From contig NZ_CP045997.1 in assembly GCF_010233585.1 (NCBI RefSeq), positions 1,949,749 to 2,013,748 of the forward strand: DNA of 64,000 nucleotides, written 5' to 3'. A program made the translations under genes and the position numbers. The DNA comes from Spirosoma endbachense (GTDB taxonomy: Bacteria; Bacteroidota; Bacteroidia; Cytophagales; Spirosomataceae). Below the pieces are notes generated by a model, which ran no database searches, was not told the origin of the DNA, and worked only from the letters and a program-made list of their open reading frames with translations. The first letter of the stretch is position 1. Every line of letters begins with the position of its first letter. Positions 1 to 8,108 of this stretch are shown in pieces.

Positions 1-269
1 CTCCCTGGAGCATCTTGGTAGCTCCTCCCAAAGCTATCTGGTCCATGTTCTATCTGGTCATTTTTGGCAGTATCGTCGGATTTTCATCCTACGCCTGGCT
101 GGCACGGAATGCACCGCCCCAACTCCTGTCGACCTATGCATTTGTGAATCCGGTAGTGGCCATGCTACTGGGTACGTTTTTTGCCGGGGAAGTATTCTCA
201 AGCCAGTCACTCATTGGGGCAATGATTGCCCTGGCAGGGGTAGTACTGATCACATTGGGCAGGAAATAG
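1..269 (+). CDS. EamA/DMT family transporter, C-terminal fragment cut by the window edge
   Basis: The reading frame is open to the left edge, so the true start lies outside the window; an internal TTG at 15 is not a credible start. The remaining ~89 residues hold about three hydrophobic helices, with the family-typical stretch AYAWL/ARNAPPQ, then STYAFVNPVVA and a last helix IALAGVVLITLG. That pattern (helix, short loop with a proline pair, FVNPV in the ninth helix, terminal LAGV helix) is the last part of the second EamA repeat of drug/metabolite exporters. Such proteins are inner-membrane exporters with ten helices; the substrate cannot be told. The next gene follows in the same direction after 54 bases, so co-transcription is possible. 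Confidence 0.85.
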   Translation, partial: PWSILVAPPKAIWSMFYLVIFGSIVGFSSYAWLARNAPPQLLSTYAFVNPVVAMLLGTFFAGEVFSSQSLIGAMIALAGVVLITLGRK

Positions 270-323
270 CCGTCTGTTAAAACCTGCCAACTGCCTGCTA
301 ACGACTGAATATTACCGACAATC

Positions 324-929
324 ATGCGCACCGTAGCTATTCTGCTTTTCAACGAAATTGAGGTTCTGGACTTCGCCGGGCCATTTGAAGTCTTCGGCAT
401 AGCGGGTAAAGTAGCTGGCAAACCCCATTTTCAGGTTTTTACGGTTGCCGAACGAGGTCCCGTTTATGCCCGCAATGGTCTATGTGTAACGCCAACGTAT
501 CTGTTAAATGATCACCCAAAAGCCGACATCATTATTGTGCCGGGTGGTGGCGGCTACCATACCGACGGAACACCCTTTGGTTCACGACGCGAAATGGATA
601 ATCCTGCCATTCTAAACTGGGTTCGTCGATCGGCCGAAACAGCGGAGTTGGTCCTTTCGGTTTGTACCGGAGCGTTAATACTGGCGAAAGCGGGTTTGCT
701 CGAAGCCCTCTCCGCGACTACGCATTACATGGCTATCGACAGTCTTTCTCAGCTAGCGCCCAACACAACCGTCCTTCCGGCTGAACGCTATGTCGATAAT
801 GGCCAGATCATTACCTCTGCGGGCATTTCGGCCGGAATCGATATGTCATTGTATGTTGTTGGCAGGCTCCTCGGTAAAGACATTGCCGACGAAACAGCCG
901 AATACATGCAGTATGATTATTGGAAATGA
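324..929 (+). CDS. DJ-1/PfpI family protein (class I glutamine amidotransferase-like fold)
   Basis: A 201-residue single-domain protein. It starts with the beta-strand VAILLFNEIEVLDFAGPFEVF typical of AraC-associated and isonitrile-hydratase-like DJ-1 members, has the VPGGGG turn near residue 73, and a nucleophile elbow SVCTGA with Cys114. No signal peptide, so cytoplasmic. There is no AraC DNA-binding domain at the end, so it is a stand-alone enzyme or sensor rather than a regulator. Isonitrile hydratase and glyoxalase III activities both occur in this family; the sequence alone does not choose between them. It is convergent with the short-chain dehydrogenase at 996-1760 and the two genes share a long perfect hairpin between them. 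Confidence 0.88.
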   Translation: MRTVAILLFNEIEVLDFAGPFEVFGIAGKVAGKPHFQVFTVAERGPVYARNGLCVTPTYLLNDHPKADIIIVPGGGGYHTDGTPFGSRREMDNPAILNWVRRSAETAELVLSVCTGALILAKAGLLEALSATTHYMAIDSLSQLAPNTTVLPAERYVDNGQIITSAGISAGIDMSLYVVGRLLGKDIADETAEYMQYDYWK

Positions 930-947
930 GTGAATTGTTGAATGATT

Positions 948-1001
948 GAGTGATTGAATAGCTGACTAATTGAGATTAATTAGTCAGCTATTCAATCACT
1001 C
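948..1001. terminator. 24-bp perfect inverted repeat between convergent genes
   Basis: Arms 948-971 and 978-1001 are exact reverse complements with a 6-base loop. The right arm covers the stop codon of the leftward gene (996-998). No T-run follows on either side, so it may act as a bidirectional RNA hairpin that stops transcription or protects 3' ends. The left arm lies in a stretch made of variations on TGATTGA, which continues left to about 928. Confidence 0.7.
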
Positions 1002-1760
1002 TACCGGCGGTGGGCTTACGCTGGTCCATCCGCCATCAACGACCAGGCTTTGGCCCGTTATATGGCGAGAGGATGGCGAAACCAGAAACAGAGCCGCATT
1101 GGCAATATCCTCGACAGTGGCCGGGCGGCCCATCGGTGTAATGCGCGACCAGATCGGGATATATGTCGGATCATCCAGGGTACGTTCGGTTAACGTAGCG
1201 CCCGGCGCAATGGCATTTACGGTAATGCCAAGGGGTGAAAAATCGATAACCAGTTGCTTCGCCAGCATTTCCAGTCCTGCTTTGGTCATACTGTAGACGG
1301 GCAGACCGGGGTGCGCCTGGTGCCCTACTACCGACGACATAAACAACATGCTTCCTCCTTTGCCCTGCTCACGCATCTGACGGGCAGCGGCCTGCGCCAG
1401 AAAAAAGCTCCCGCGTAAGTTCACATTGACAATTTTCTGGAATGCATCGGGTGTTGTGGTGAAGATATCGCCAAAAATAGTAATACCCGCATTGGCGATC
1501 GCGATGTCTACCGAACCGAATCTGCTGACGGCAGTATCGACCATCTGTTCAATAAACGAAACCTCGGAGACGTCGCCAGGGTATGCTTCACAACGATAGC
1601 CATCCTGTTGTATGGCATCAGCGGCTTTATGAGCCAGTGCTTCATCATAATCGTTGAGTACTACATTGGCACCCTGTTTAGCAAGGGCGCGGGCAATAGC
1701 AAAGCCAATTCCCTGTCCGGCACCAGTAATGATAGCGGTTTGGTTAACAAAATCAGTCAT
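996..1760 (-). CDS. SDR family NAD(P)-dependent oxidoreductase
   Basis: A 254-residue classical short-chain dehydrogenase. The nucleotide-binding TGAGQGIG motif is at residues 12-19, NAG at 90-92, and the catalytic set is Ser143, Tyr156 and Lys160 (YSMTK). The C-terminal half has the NAIAPGAT segment and ends with a VVDGG turn, as in glucose 1-dehydrogenase/3-oxoacyl-reductase-like members. Asp at the end of the second strand (VVLNDYD) suggests preference for NAD over NADP. It is the last gene of a leftward operon behind the IlvD/Edd dehydratase and a VOC protein, which points to oxidation or reduction of a sugar or sugar acid rather than fatty-acid synthesis. Its exact substrate is unknown. 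Confidence 0.92.
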   Translation of the reverse strand: MTDFVNQTAIITGAGQGIGFAIARALAKQGANVVLNDYDEALAHKAADAIQQDGYRCEAYPGDVSEVSFIEQMVDTAVSRFGSVDIAIANAGITIFGDIFTTTPDAFQKIVNVNLRGSFFLAQAAARQMREQGKGGSMLFMSSVVGHQAHPGLPVYSMTKAGLEMLAKQLVIDFSPLGITVNAIAPGATLTERTLDDPTYIPIWSRITPMGRPATVEDIANAALFLVSPSSRHITGQSLVVDGGWTSVSPPPVE

Positions 1761-1792
1761 TAAAAAGTCGTTTTCCCAGAAACCAGCTTTTC

Positions 1793-2176
1793 CTATTCAG
1801 CGGCTTTGGGCTCCCAAAGTTCGATTTTATTGCCTTCCGGGTCCATAATCCAGCCAAATTTACCGTAATCATATTCTTCAATTTCGCCGATAACCGTTAC
1901 CCCTTCAGCCTTCAATACTGCGAGCAACTCGGTCAAATTTTCAACCTGAAAATTAAACATGAAATCCTTACTGGACGGCGCAAAATACGTAGAGTCTTTA
2001 GCAAACGTTGACCATTGTGTATAGCCTTTTTGCTCTGCGTCGTCAGCATGTCTCCATTCAAATGTAGCGCCATACTGATCAGTCTGAAATCCCAGATGAG
2101 TGCCGTACCAATTCCTGAGTTCATCAGGCTTTTCAGCTTTAAAAAATAGCCCTCCAATTCCAGTTACTCGCTTCAT
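1793..2176 (-). CDS. VOC family protein (glyoxalase/bleomycin resistance/dioxygenase fold)
   Basis: A 127-residue cytoplasmic protein with the paired beta-alpha-beta-beta-beta layout of the vicinal oxygen chelate fold. The first module starts at GIGGLFFKAEKPDELRNWY and the second ends with the very typical WIMDPEGNKIELWEP, in which the Glu of IELWEP is the usual metal ligand. It lies 11 bases downstream of the dehydratase and 32 bases upstream of the dehydrogenase, in the same operon. Members of the family include glyoxalases, epimerases and fosfomycin-type resistance proteins; position in a sugar-acid operon favours a small-metabolite isomerase or a detoxifying role, but this is inference. 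Confidence 0.88.
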   Translation of the reverse strand: MKRVTGIGGLFFKAEKPDELRNWYGTHLGFQTDQYGATFEWRHADDAEQKGYTQWSTFAKDSTYFAPSSKDFMFNFQVENLTELLAVLKAEGVTVIGEIEEYDYGKFGWIMDPEGNKIELWEPKAAE

Positions 2177-2187
2177 GTTCTTTATTG

Positions 2188-3894
2188 TTAGTGTGAATCA
2201 CGCTTTACTTCACTACCCGAACCGCCCCGTAGAAAATCGAAGTCGGCTCCTTCGTGAGCCTGCGTAACGTGGCGAATATACAGATTTACATAGCCCCGAT
2301 CATAACCCAGGTCAAGCGGTTTGAAATGAACGAGCCGGCCAGCCAGTTCTTCATCCGACACATGCAGATGAAGGCTCCGGTTTTCAACATCGAGTGTAAT
2401 CAGATCACCATTTTGCACAAGTGCCAGATTACCGCCAACGGCTGCTTCGGGCGAAACGTGCAGAATAACCGTGCCGAAACCGGTACCACTCATCCGGCCA
2501 TCTGAAATGCGAACCATATCATGAACTCCCAGTGCCAGTATCTTGGCGGGGAGCTGCATGTTCCCTACTTCAGGCATACCCGGATACCCTTTGGGACCAA
2601 CGTTTTTCAGGACCAGAACACAACCCGGATCAACATCCAGATCAGGATCGTCGATTCGCGCTTTGTAGTCATCGATGTTTTCAAAAACTACAGCCCGACC
2701 CGTATGCTGCATCAGTGCAGGCGATGCCGCCGAGGGTTTTATGACAGCCCCGTTCAGGCAGAGATTACCCCGCAAAACGGCTACACCCGACTCGGGTTTG
2801 AAGGGTTGCCCGACCGTTGCAATTACGGCGGGGTCATAGCATTGCGCATCGGCACAGTTTTCACCAATGGTTCGACCGTTAACGGTTATGGCGTCGTTGT
2901 TGAGATAGTCCCGAAGTTCACGGATAACGGCCGGTAAGCCTCCGGCATAGAACAGATCTTCCACGAAATGTTCGCCAGAAGGTTGCAGATTGGTCAACAG
3001 TGGGATTTTAGCCGATAGCGTATCGAAATCATCGAGCGATAGATCGACGCCCACCCGCCCGGCAATGGCCGTCAGATGGAGGATAAAATTGGTTGAGCCA
3101 CCCAATGCGGCATTGATCATAATGGCATTTTCAAACGCCTGCCGGGTGAGAATCTTCGATGGTGTTATGCCTTCACGCGCGAGCTCAACGGCCCGCATAC
3201 CGGTCAGATGAGCGAGTACTTTCCGACGCGAATCGGCTGCCGGAATGGTTGCATTGTCGGGTAGTGCTAACCCCAGCGATTCGACCATGGCCGCCATTGT
3301 GGAGGCTGTTCCCATCACGGCACAGTGCCCCTGCGAACGAGCCATACTGGCTTCAGCAGCCACAAACTCAGCCTGGCTCATCTCGCCCATTTTAAAGGCT
3401 TCGGCAAACCGCCAGAGATCACTCGTTCCAATCTTTCGGCCCTGAAAACGACCGGCCAGCATCGGTCCGCCCGATACGACAAGCGTAGGAATGTCGACGC
3501 TACAGGCTCCCATCACGAGAGAAGGCGTAGTTTTATCGCAACCACACATCAGAATGACCGCATCGATCGAGTTGCCACGAATGCTTTCTTCCACATCCAT
3601 ACTGGCGAGATTGCGGAATAACATGGCAGTCGGCTTGATCTGGCATTCGCCCAACGACATCACGGGAAATTCAAGCGGAAAACCACCCGCTTCCCAAACC
3701 CCTCGTTTGATGGCTTCGGCCAGTTCGCGAAAATGTGCGTTGCAGGGCGTCAGTTCCGACCAGGTATTACAAATACCAATAACGGGTTTTCCCTCAAACT
3801 CATGGTGCGGGAAACCCTGGTTTTTCATCCAGGCACGATAAATAAAGCCGTCTTTTCCGGTGCGGCCAAACCAATCTCGGGAACGTAGGGGCAT
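2188..3894 (-). CDS. IlvD/Edd family sugar-acid dehydratase (L-arabinonate/D-xylonate dehydratase type)
   Basis: The start ATG at 3894 gives 568 residues, the usual length of aldonate dehydratases; the longer frame to 4032 adds 46 residues with no family resemblance. The three [2Fe-2S] ligands are visible: Cys51 (TPCN), Cys119 (CGCDKT) and Cys191 (QGHC), with the spacing of structurally known L-arabinonate dehydratase. The NTWSELTPCN and GGFPLEFP segments are those of the sugar-acid branch, not of dihydroxyacid dehydratase IlvD. The enzyme removes water from an aldonate to give a 2-keto-3-deoxy sugar acid. A -7 box TATTTTTG on the minus strand at 3976-3983 fits as its promoter. First gene of the operon with the VOC and SDR genes. 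Confidence 0.9.
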   Translation of the reverse strand: MPLRSRDWFGRTGKDGFIYRAWMKNQGFPHHEFEGKPVIGICNTWSELTPCNAHFRELAEAIKRGVWEAGGFPLEFPVMSLGECQIKPTAMLFRNLASMDVEESIRGNSIDAVILMCGCDKTTPSLVMGACSVDIPTLVVSGGPMLAGRFQGRKIGTSDLWRFAEAFKMGEMSQAEFVAAEASMARSQGHCAVMGTASTMAAMVESLGLALPDNATIPAADSRRKVLAHLTGMRAVELAREGITPSKILTRQAFENAIMINAALGGSTNFILHLTAIAGRVGVDLSLDDFDTLSAKIPLLTNLQPSGEHFVEDLFYAGGLPAVIRELRDYLNNDAITVNGRTIGENCADAQCYDPAVIATVGQPFKPESGVAVLRGNLCLNGAVIKPSAASPALMQHTGRAVVFENIDDYKARIDDPDLDVDPGCVLVLKNVGPKGYPGMPEVGNMQLPAKILALGVHDMVRISDGRMSGTGFGTVILHVSPEAAVGGNLALVQNGDLITLDVENRSLHLHVSDEELAGRLVHFKPLDLGYDRGYVNLYIRHVTQAHEGADFDFLRGGSGSEVKRDSH

Positions 3895-4336
3895 TGTCAA
3901 TGACCAGTAAGTAGTGATCAATAAAGTCGTCTTATTGTCGATTATACTTTTGGCAAGTGTGCCGTTGGGCAGTTGCAAAAATAGCCTCGGATTTTGCATT
4001 AACCATAGCTTAATGCACATTTTTCGCCACAAAGATAACTAGAATACCAGCGAAACTATAGTTTTTTTGCTGGTTAGCCTAATTTATTAATTTCCATAGC
4101 TTAGGCTTACTTGGGTCTCAAGTTCAACTGGCCTCAACCTATCTGTATTAGTCCAATTATCGCTTTCACCACTTTTTTCATGTGTTATTTTAAGGTCGTG
4201 ATTTTCAGTCTGTTTACCGGAAAACCTGACAACAAGTAGTACATCGCCCAATTAGTTTTAATCTAAAATATTGACAATCAACAAACTAATACTTTATCTA
4301 CTGGCGTTATAGACTCAGTACCATCAAACTTATGTT
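3895..4336. other. AT-rich divergent intergenic region
   Basis: This 442-base gap separates the leftward dehydratase operon from the rightward lytic transglycosylase. It holds the minus-strand -7 box at 3976-3983. No convincing gene, repeat or RNA structure was seen in the rest. A promoter for the rightward gene must lie here but no clear TAnnTTTG box is visible on the plus strand. Confidence 0.6.
3976..3983 (-). promoter_or_regulatory. -7 promoter box TATTTTTG for the dehydratase operon
   Basis: Read on the minus strand the octamer is TATTTTTG, matching the Bacteroidota -7 consensus TAnnTTTG. It lies about 80 bases before the ATG at 3894. No clear -33 element was identified. Confidence 0.5.
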
Positions 4337-5227
4337 TTGTTAAAGCGAGTTGGATTTTCTTTATTGATGGCCGTAATTCGTCCGGCTGTCACGGTTGCTG
4401 CAAAGTTTACCGCCACCACAGTCCCCAATCTCAACCCATCTACGATTAGCTCTGCAAATCATTCGGACGCGACCCGGTCTGGCGCGACCCGGTCAGGGCT
4501 GATGCAATCCGATGCAACGCGGTCTGACATGTCCCGCACCAGTGCCAAAGCAGCCTTACTGGCAACGGCACTTAACGCCCCGGAGCTTCCTTTGCTCGAT
4601 GTCGATTTCTGCGGAGAGTGCCTGCCACTCGACAAGATCGATGTTGTTGACCGCTGGAAACATGTATTTACGCTGTTTCGTAGTCACGCCAGCGATCTGG
4701 GCAACCTCCGTGAACGGGCCGAGGCATTTTTCCCGATTATCGATCCGATTCTGGAGAAATACGACATTCCTGATGATTTCCGCTACGTTCCCCTTGCCGA
4801 AAGTGCGTTACGTCCAAAAGCGGTTTCACGAGCAGGTGCAGCAGGTTACTGGCAATTAATGCCTGGCACTGCCCGTTCGTTGGGGTTACGGGTAGGTGGA
4901 CGTATTGATGAGCGTTTCAATGTGCTTAAAGCAACAGATGCCGCCTGTCGATACCTGCGAAAACTATATGATCAGTTGGGTTCATGGTCGTTGGTAGCCG
5001 CAGCGTACAACGCCGGGCCGGGCCTGATGAAAAATCAACTAAAACGCCACGAACACCGCGATTACTACCAGATGAGCCTTCCACGCGAAACCAAATATTA
5101 CCTCTACCGCGTGTTGCTCTACAAAGAAGTAATGTCTCGCCCGAACGATTATTCGTCCTTTTTGTCTCCTGTTCCACAAACAGCCTATCGATTTCAGCCT
5201 CTGGCGTCAGCTATACAAATCGGTTAA
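4337..5227 (+). CDS. Lytic transglycosylase (SLT domain, MltD/Slt-like)
   Basis: A 296-residue exported protein with an SLT domain in its second half. The catalytic Glu155 lies in PLAESAL, followed by GAAGYWQLMPGTAR and AAYNAGPG, the three classic SLT motifs. It cleaves peptidoglycan glycan strands to 1,6-anhydro ends. The start is uncertain: TTG at 4337 gives the longest frame, but ATG at 4367 is also possible and leaves a shorter signal segment. Between the signal region and the SLT domain is a low-complexity stretch (residues ~43-66) built of repeats of ATRSG/DATRSD. There is no LysM domain, unlike many MltD proteins. Downstream are two hairpins, so it is probably monocistronic. Confidence 0.88.
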   Translation: MLKRVGFSLLMAVIRPAVTVAAKFTATTVPNLNPSTISSANHSDATRSGATRSGLMQSDATRSDMSRTSAKAALLATALNAPELPLLDVDFCGECLPLDKIDVVDRWKHVFTLFRSHASDLGNLRERAEAFFPIIDPILEKYDIPDDFRYVPLAESALRPKAVSRAGAAGYWQLMPGTARSLGLRVGGRIDERFNVLKATDAACRYLRKLYDQLGSWSLVAAAYNAGPGLMKNQLKRHEHRDYYQMSLPRETKYYLYRVLLYKEVMSRPNDYSSFLSPVPQTAYRFQPLASAIQIG

Positions 5228-5244
5228 AAATACGATTCATATAG

Positions 5245-5283
5245 GCAGAACGGTCGTAGAATCAGATTCTACGACCGTTCTGC
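5245..5283 (+). terminator. 18-19 bp perfect hairpin after the lytic transglycosylase gene
   Basis: Arms 5245-5263 and 5265-5283 are exact reverse complements around a single central base, so a folded RNA would have 18 pairs and a 3-base loop. It begins 17 bases after the stop codon. It is not followed by a T-run; a second hairpin with a T-run comes just after it. Confidence 0.7.
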
Positions 5284-5290
5284 ATGTTAA

Positions 5291-5323
5291 TAAAGTCTGC
5301 TGATAGTAGACTTTACTTTTTTT
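5291..5323 (+). terminator. Rho-independent terminator with T-run
   Basis: Stem 5291-5300 pairs with 5306-5315 (10 pairs, one G-U) around a 5-base loop, and seven T residues follow at 5317-5323. With the hairpin at 5245-5283 this makes a double stop that isolates the sigma-factor operon from upstream transcription. Confidence 0.8.
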
Positions 5324-5507
5324 ATTCACATTATTCAGTCTTTCCCATTAACAGATTAGACAGGAATAAATTTTACCAGCAAATCAGATCAGGCCTTTCT
5401 CCAGGATAGCCTACATGGGTATTAGCGTTAGGAAATCGACTTATTAAGTTTACTTAGTTAACTTTTATAGCACACCACACAAAAGCGTTTAACCCAATTC
5501 ACAGATT

Positions 5508-6170
5508 ATGGCCGCATTTTTTCGTAGTTCAGTCAATAAGGTCGCCGTGCAGCCATCATTCAGCCAGTTTCAACAGGACGAACAGGCATTTTATGAAGCA
5601 CTTCGGGCCAACGATCAACAAGCCTGGGACTATCTGATGATTCAGGTTCACAATCAGTTTGTTGTTCCGCAATCCCGTCAGAATTATGACTATGATACGT
5701 TAATTTCAGCCTATACCGAAGGGCTGGCTGTTGTTAAAGACAACATTTTAAGCGGTCGTTTTACGCACGAGAAAGCCAAAGTCACAACCTATGCGCATAG
5801 CGTTTGCCGGTTTACACTACTTAATCTGTATGACAAAGACAAACGTCGGCAGGAAGTATCGCCGTTTCAGGAGCAATCAGCAGATGAGTCAGAAGAAAGT
5901 TCGTCGGCAGTTCGTGATGAAGCGGTCGACTGGCTCCTTCAGACAGATATCGACGATCATAGCTGGGCGCTTGAGCCACTCAAACTCGCTATGTCTGGCC
6001 TGAAAGATCGTTGTCAGACCATTTTGCGCCTGTTTTATATTGACGAAGTTCCTGACCGCGAAGCCGCCATTCAACTCAATATCAACGAAGCTAATCTACG
6101 CCAGCAACGTCGCAACTGCGTCATGGGGCTTCGACAGTCCTTTAACCAACTAAAAAACTCGTATTTATAA
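5508..6170 (+). CDS. ECF-like sigma-70 family RNA polymerase sigma factor
   Basis: A 220-residue cytoplasmic protein. Residues ~25-110 form a region-2-like helical block (EAFYEALRANDQQAWDYL start, ending in VCRFTLLNLYDKDKRR), and residues ~160-215 form region 4 with the LKDRCQTILRLFYIDEVPDREAA helix-turn-helix pattern. Region 3 is absent, as in ECF sigma factors. The acidic linker between them (DESEESSS) is longer than usual. It opens a thirteen-gene block and its stop codon TAA overlaps the ATG of the next gene (TAATG), so translation is coupled to the anti-sigma-like partner. It probably directs transcription of this same block, but no target promoter can be proved from sequence. Confidence 0.88.
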   Translation: MAAFFRSSVNKVAVQPSFSQFQQDEQAFYEALRANDQQAWDYLMIQVHNQFVVPQSRQNYDYDTLISAYTEGLAVVKDNILSGRFTHEKAKVTTYAHSVCRFTLLNLYDKDKRRQEVSPFQEQSADESEESSSAVRDEAVDWLLQTDIDDHSWALEPLKLAMSGLKDRCQTILRLFYIDEVPDREAAIQLNINEANLRQQRRNCVMGLRQSFNQLKNSYL

Positions 6171-6916
6171 TGTCTATTTCTCAATCTGATTTCGAACGGG
6201 CTGAAGATTATATCGCAGGTCGGCTATCGGCTGGTGAGAAGGCACAGTTCGAACGTGAGCTAACCAGCAACGGCGAATTATCCCGCGAAGTTACCCGTTT
6301 GAAAGCGATGCAGAGTGGCCTTCGTCGTATGAATTATCGCGACGAAATAGCGGCCCGCCATGCTGAATTGTTACTTCGAGGAGACATAAAACCCACTCAT
6401 ACCGAAATGGGCAAGGTGGTTCCTTTTGGCTCCACACGGCCAATGTGGCAGTATCTGGCCATTGCAGCCAGCGTCCTGTTGATACTCGGATTTGGCTGGT
6501 TTTTCATGCAGGATCGATTCATGGCCCCATCACCCGCCGACATAGCAGCCCGATATATGGAGCCAGACTTGCGGCTTGACCCGACTACCCGCGATGGTGA
6601 GCCTTTACTTACGGCACCCGGTCCAGATCAGGTAAGCCGTCTGCAGGCCATCGCCCGCGATACGTCGGCTATCCGGGCCGGATTCACCTTATTGCAGAAA
6701 AACGAACCGGCTCAGGCAATAGCGTTACTGCAACCAGCCCGCAACTGTCCGCTACCCGACTGGCAGGCCAATGCCCGCTATTTACTGGCCCTCGGCTATC
6801 TGCAAACAGGTCAGGTAGATCTGGCAAAAGCAGAGCTCGGCACACTTCGTAAAACAACCTATTTTGGCAATCAGGCTGAGCAGTTACTCCATGAACTTTC
6901 AGCGAGTCAACCCTAA
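6170..6916 (+). CDS. Membrane anti-sigma-factor-like protein with periplasmic repeat region
   Basis: A 248-residue protein. The N-terminal ~55 residues (AEDYIAGRLSAGEKAQFERE) match the short acidic helical segment seen in RskA-type and Bacteroidota anti-sigma proteins, where it binds the sigma factor. A single transmembrane helix lies at about residues 100-117 (AIAASVLLILGFGWFF). The C-terminal ~120 residues are helical with alanine/leucine spacing like tetratricopeptide repeats (ALLQPARN, ARYLLALGYLQTGQVDLAKAEL), and would lie in the periplasm. No zinc-binding HxxxCxxC is present. The one-base overlap with the sigma gene supports a sigma/anti-sigma pair. The periplasmic part could sense an envelope signal or partner proteins from the same operon. 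Confidence 0.75.
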   Translation: MSISQSDFERAEDYIAGRLSAGEKAQFERELTSNGELSREVTRLKAMQSGLRRMNYRDEIAARHAELLLRGDIKPTHTEMGKVVPFGSTRPMWQYLAIAASVLLILGFGWFFMQDRFMAPSPADIAARYMEPDLRLDPTTRDGEPLLTAPGPDQVSRLQAIARDTSAIRAGFTLLQKNEPAQAIALLQPARNCPLPDWQANARYLLALGYLQTGQVDLAKAELGTLRKTTYFGNQAEQLLHELSASQP

Positions 6917-6946
6917 TCATTCGGCTCGATAAACCAGACAGATCGT

Positions 6947-8041
6947 ATGATCAAACTTCTCACTAGTCTGCTCATAACCTTAGTTAGCCAGGTAGCTTAT
7001 TCGCAAACGTTCCATGCCTTGATCGTAGCGGATACGCAGGCAGCTGACGTCGGCCCCGGTTGCCAGAAGGATGTTGCGGCCATGACAACCACTTTCAAGG
7101 CCATTGCCTCTGGAATTGGTTATCCTTTAAATCTGGTTGTATTGAGCGATTCGGGCTTCAGGCGGCCCAGCATTGAGCAACGGCTTCACAACCTGCACAT
7201 TGGACCAAAGGATGTTGCCTTTCTCTATTACACAGGTCATGGACACAATCTTGCCGGACGCACCGATCCATTTCCCTTGCTCAGTGTTGAACCCGGCAAC
7301 GACCCCTCTCTGCGATCACTTCATGATTCGCTACGGGCAAAACTTGCCCGGCTCACGATCACAATGGCCGATGCCTGCAATATTGTACTACCCGCCGGAA
7401 CACGCGGTCTGATGATCAACCCTATGTTGAAAGGCGGAACGGTAGAAGATGATATCAACCGGGTGCTGGCGAATTTATTTCTGGATCAGACCGGCGATGT
7501 ACTTATTGCGGCCTGCCAGCCCCATCAGTCTGCCTGCATGCTTAGCGATCAGGGAAGTCATTACACACGGTCATGGGAACAGGCCCTGTCGGTGCTGACA
7601 ACGACCCGCTCCCGACTAAGTTGGATTGATTTATTACTCGATGCTCAGGCTCGGGTAGACAGGCTTGCCCGACCCGATAGTTCGCACCAAACGTCGATTT
7701 ATGAGATTAATCTGAAACCTGTAAAGCAACAGTTACCACCCGACGCGCATTTTACGGCGATTAGCCAATACCTCAATACGCTGACAGACGAGCGACTGAC
7801 CTACGCCGAACGAGCCCTGCAACGACAAAAAGCCACTCAGTATTTCAACGCAGATGCCCGCGTAACGATCTATCAAAACGATACATCGGTCGGTGAATAT
7901 GCCCTCAACGATATGCTTAAACGACTGACCCTTAATGCCGTAAAAATCGGGCAGGTTAATTTTATTGAAAAACGATCGAAGCGAACGCCAAACGGAAAAC
8001 TATACCAAACGATTGCCATTCAGGAAGTATGGTCGAATTAA
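6947..8041 (+). CDS. Secreted caspase-like (C14) cysteine peptidase
   Basis: A 364-residue protein with a signal peptide ending VAYSQ. The caspase fold is shown by the first strand HALIVADTQ, the catalytic His98 in YYTGHGHN and the catalytic Cys144 in MADACN, with usual spacing between them. The first strand has VADTQ where metacaspases have IGxxxY, and a GPGCQKD segment where the DA helix usually reads NDA. The ~150 C-terminal residues have no recognised domain. It lies 30 bases after the anti-sigma-like gene. Caspase-like peptidases cut after Arg/Lys or Asp in a few substrates; an exported one could process the neighbouring secreted proteins or the anti-sigma domain. This is inference. Confidence 0.82.
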   Translation: MIKLLTSLLITLVSQVAYSQTFHALIVADTQAADVGPGCQKDVAAMTTTFKAIASGIGYPLNLVVLSDSGFRRPSIEQRLHNLHIGPKDVAFLYYTGHGHNLAGRTDPFPLLSVEPGNDPSLRSLHDSLRAKLARLTITMADACNIVLPAGTRGLMINPMLKGGTVEDDINRVLANLFLDQTGDVLIAACQPHQSACMLSDQGSHYTRSWEQALSVLTTTRSRLSWIDLLLDAQARVDRLARPDSSHQTSIYEINLKPVKQQLPPDAHFTAISQYLNTLTDERLTYAERALQRQKATQYFNADARVTIYQNDTSVGEYALNDMLKRLTLNAVKIGQVNFIEKRSKRTPNGKLYQTIAIQEVWSN

Positions 8042-8108
8042 ATCGCTATATTCTTTCACAAAGCTCCATTACCCACTATATACCAGTCTGTAAGCTCCTC
8101 TTGCCGTA

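Noticed and set aside
7..30. TTG at 15 as the start of the EamA gene.
   Set aside because: The frame is open to the window edge and the preserved part begins in the middle of the second repeat.
2521..2937. Long plus-strand frames inside the dehydratase gene.
   Set aside because: Shadow of the conserved minus-strand IlvD/Edd sequence.
5508..8041. A CRISPR-linked caspase/sigma (Craspase-type) system.
   Set aside because: The caspase here has a signal peptide and there is no effector or CRISPR gene nearby; only the general idea of a peptidase acting on a sigma regulator is shared.
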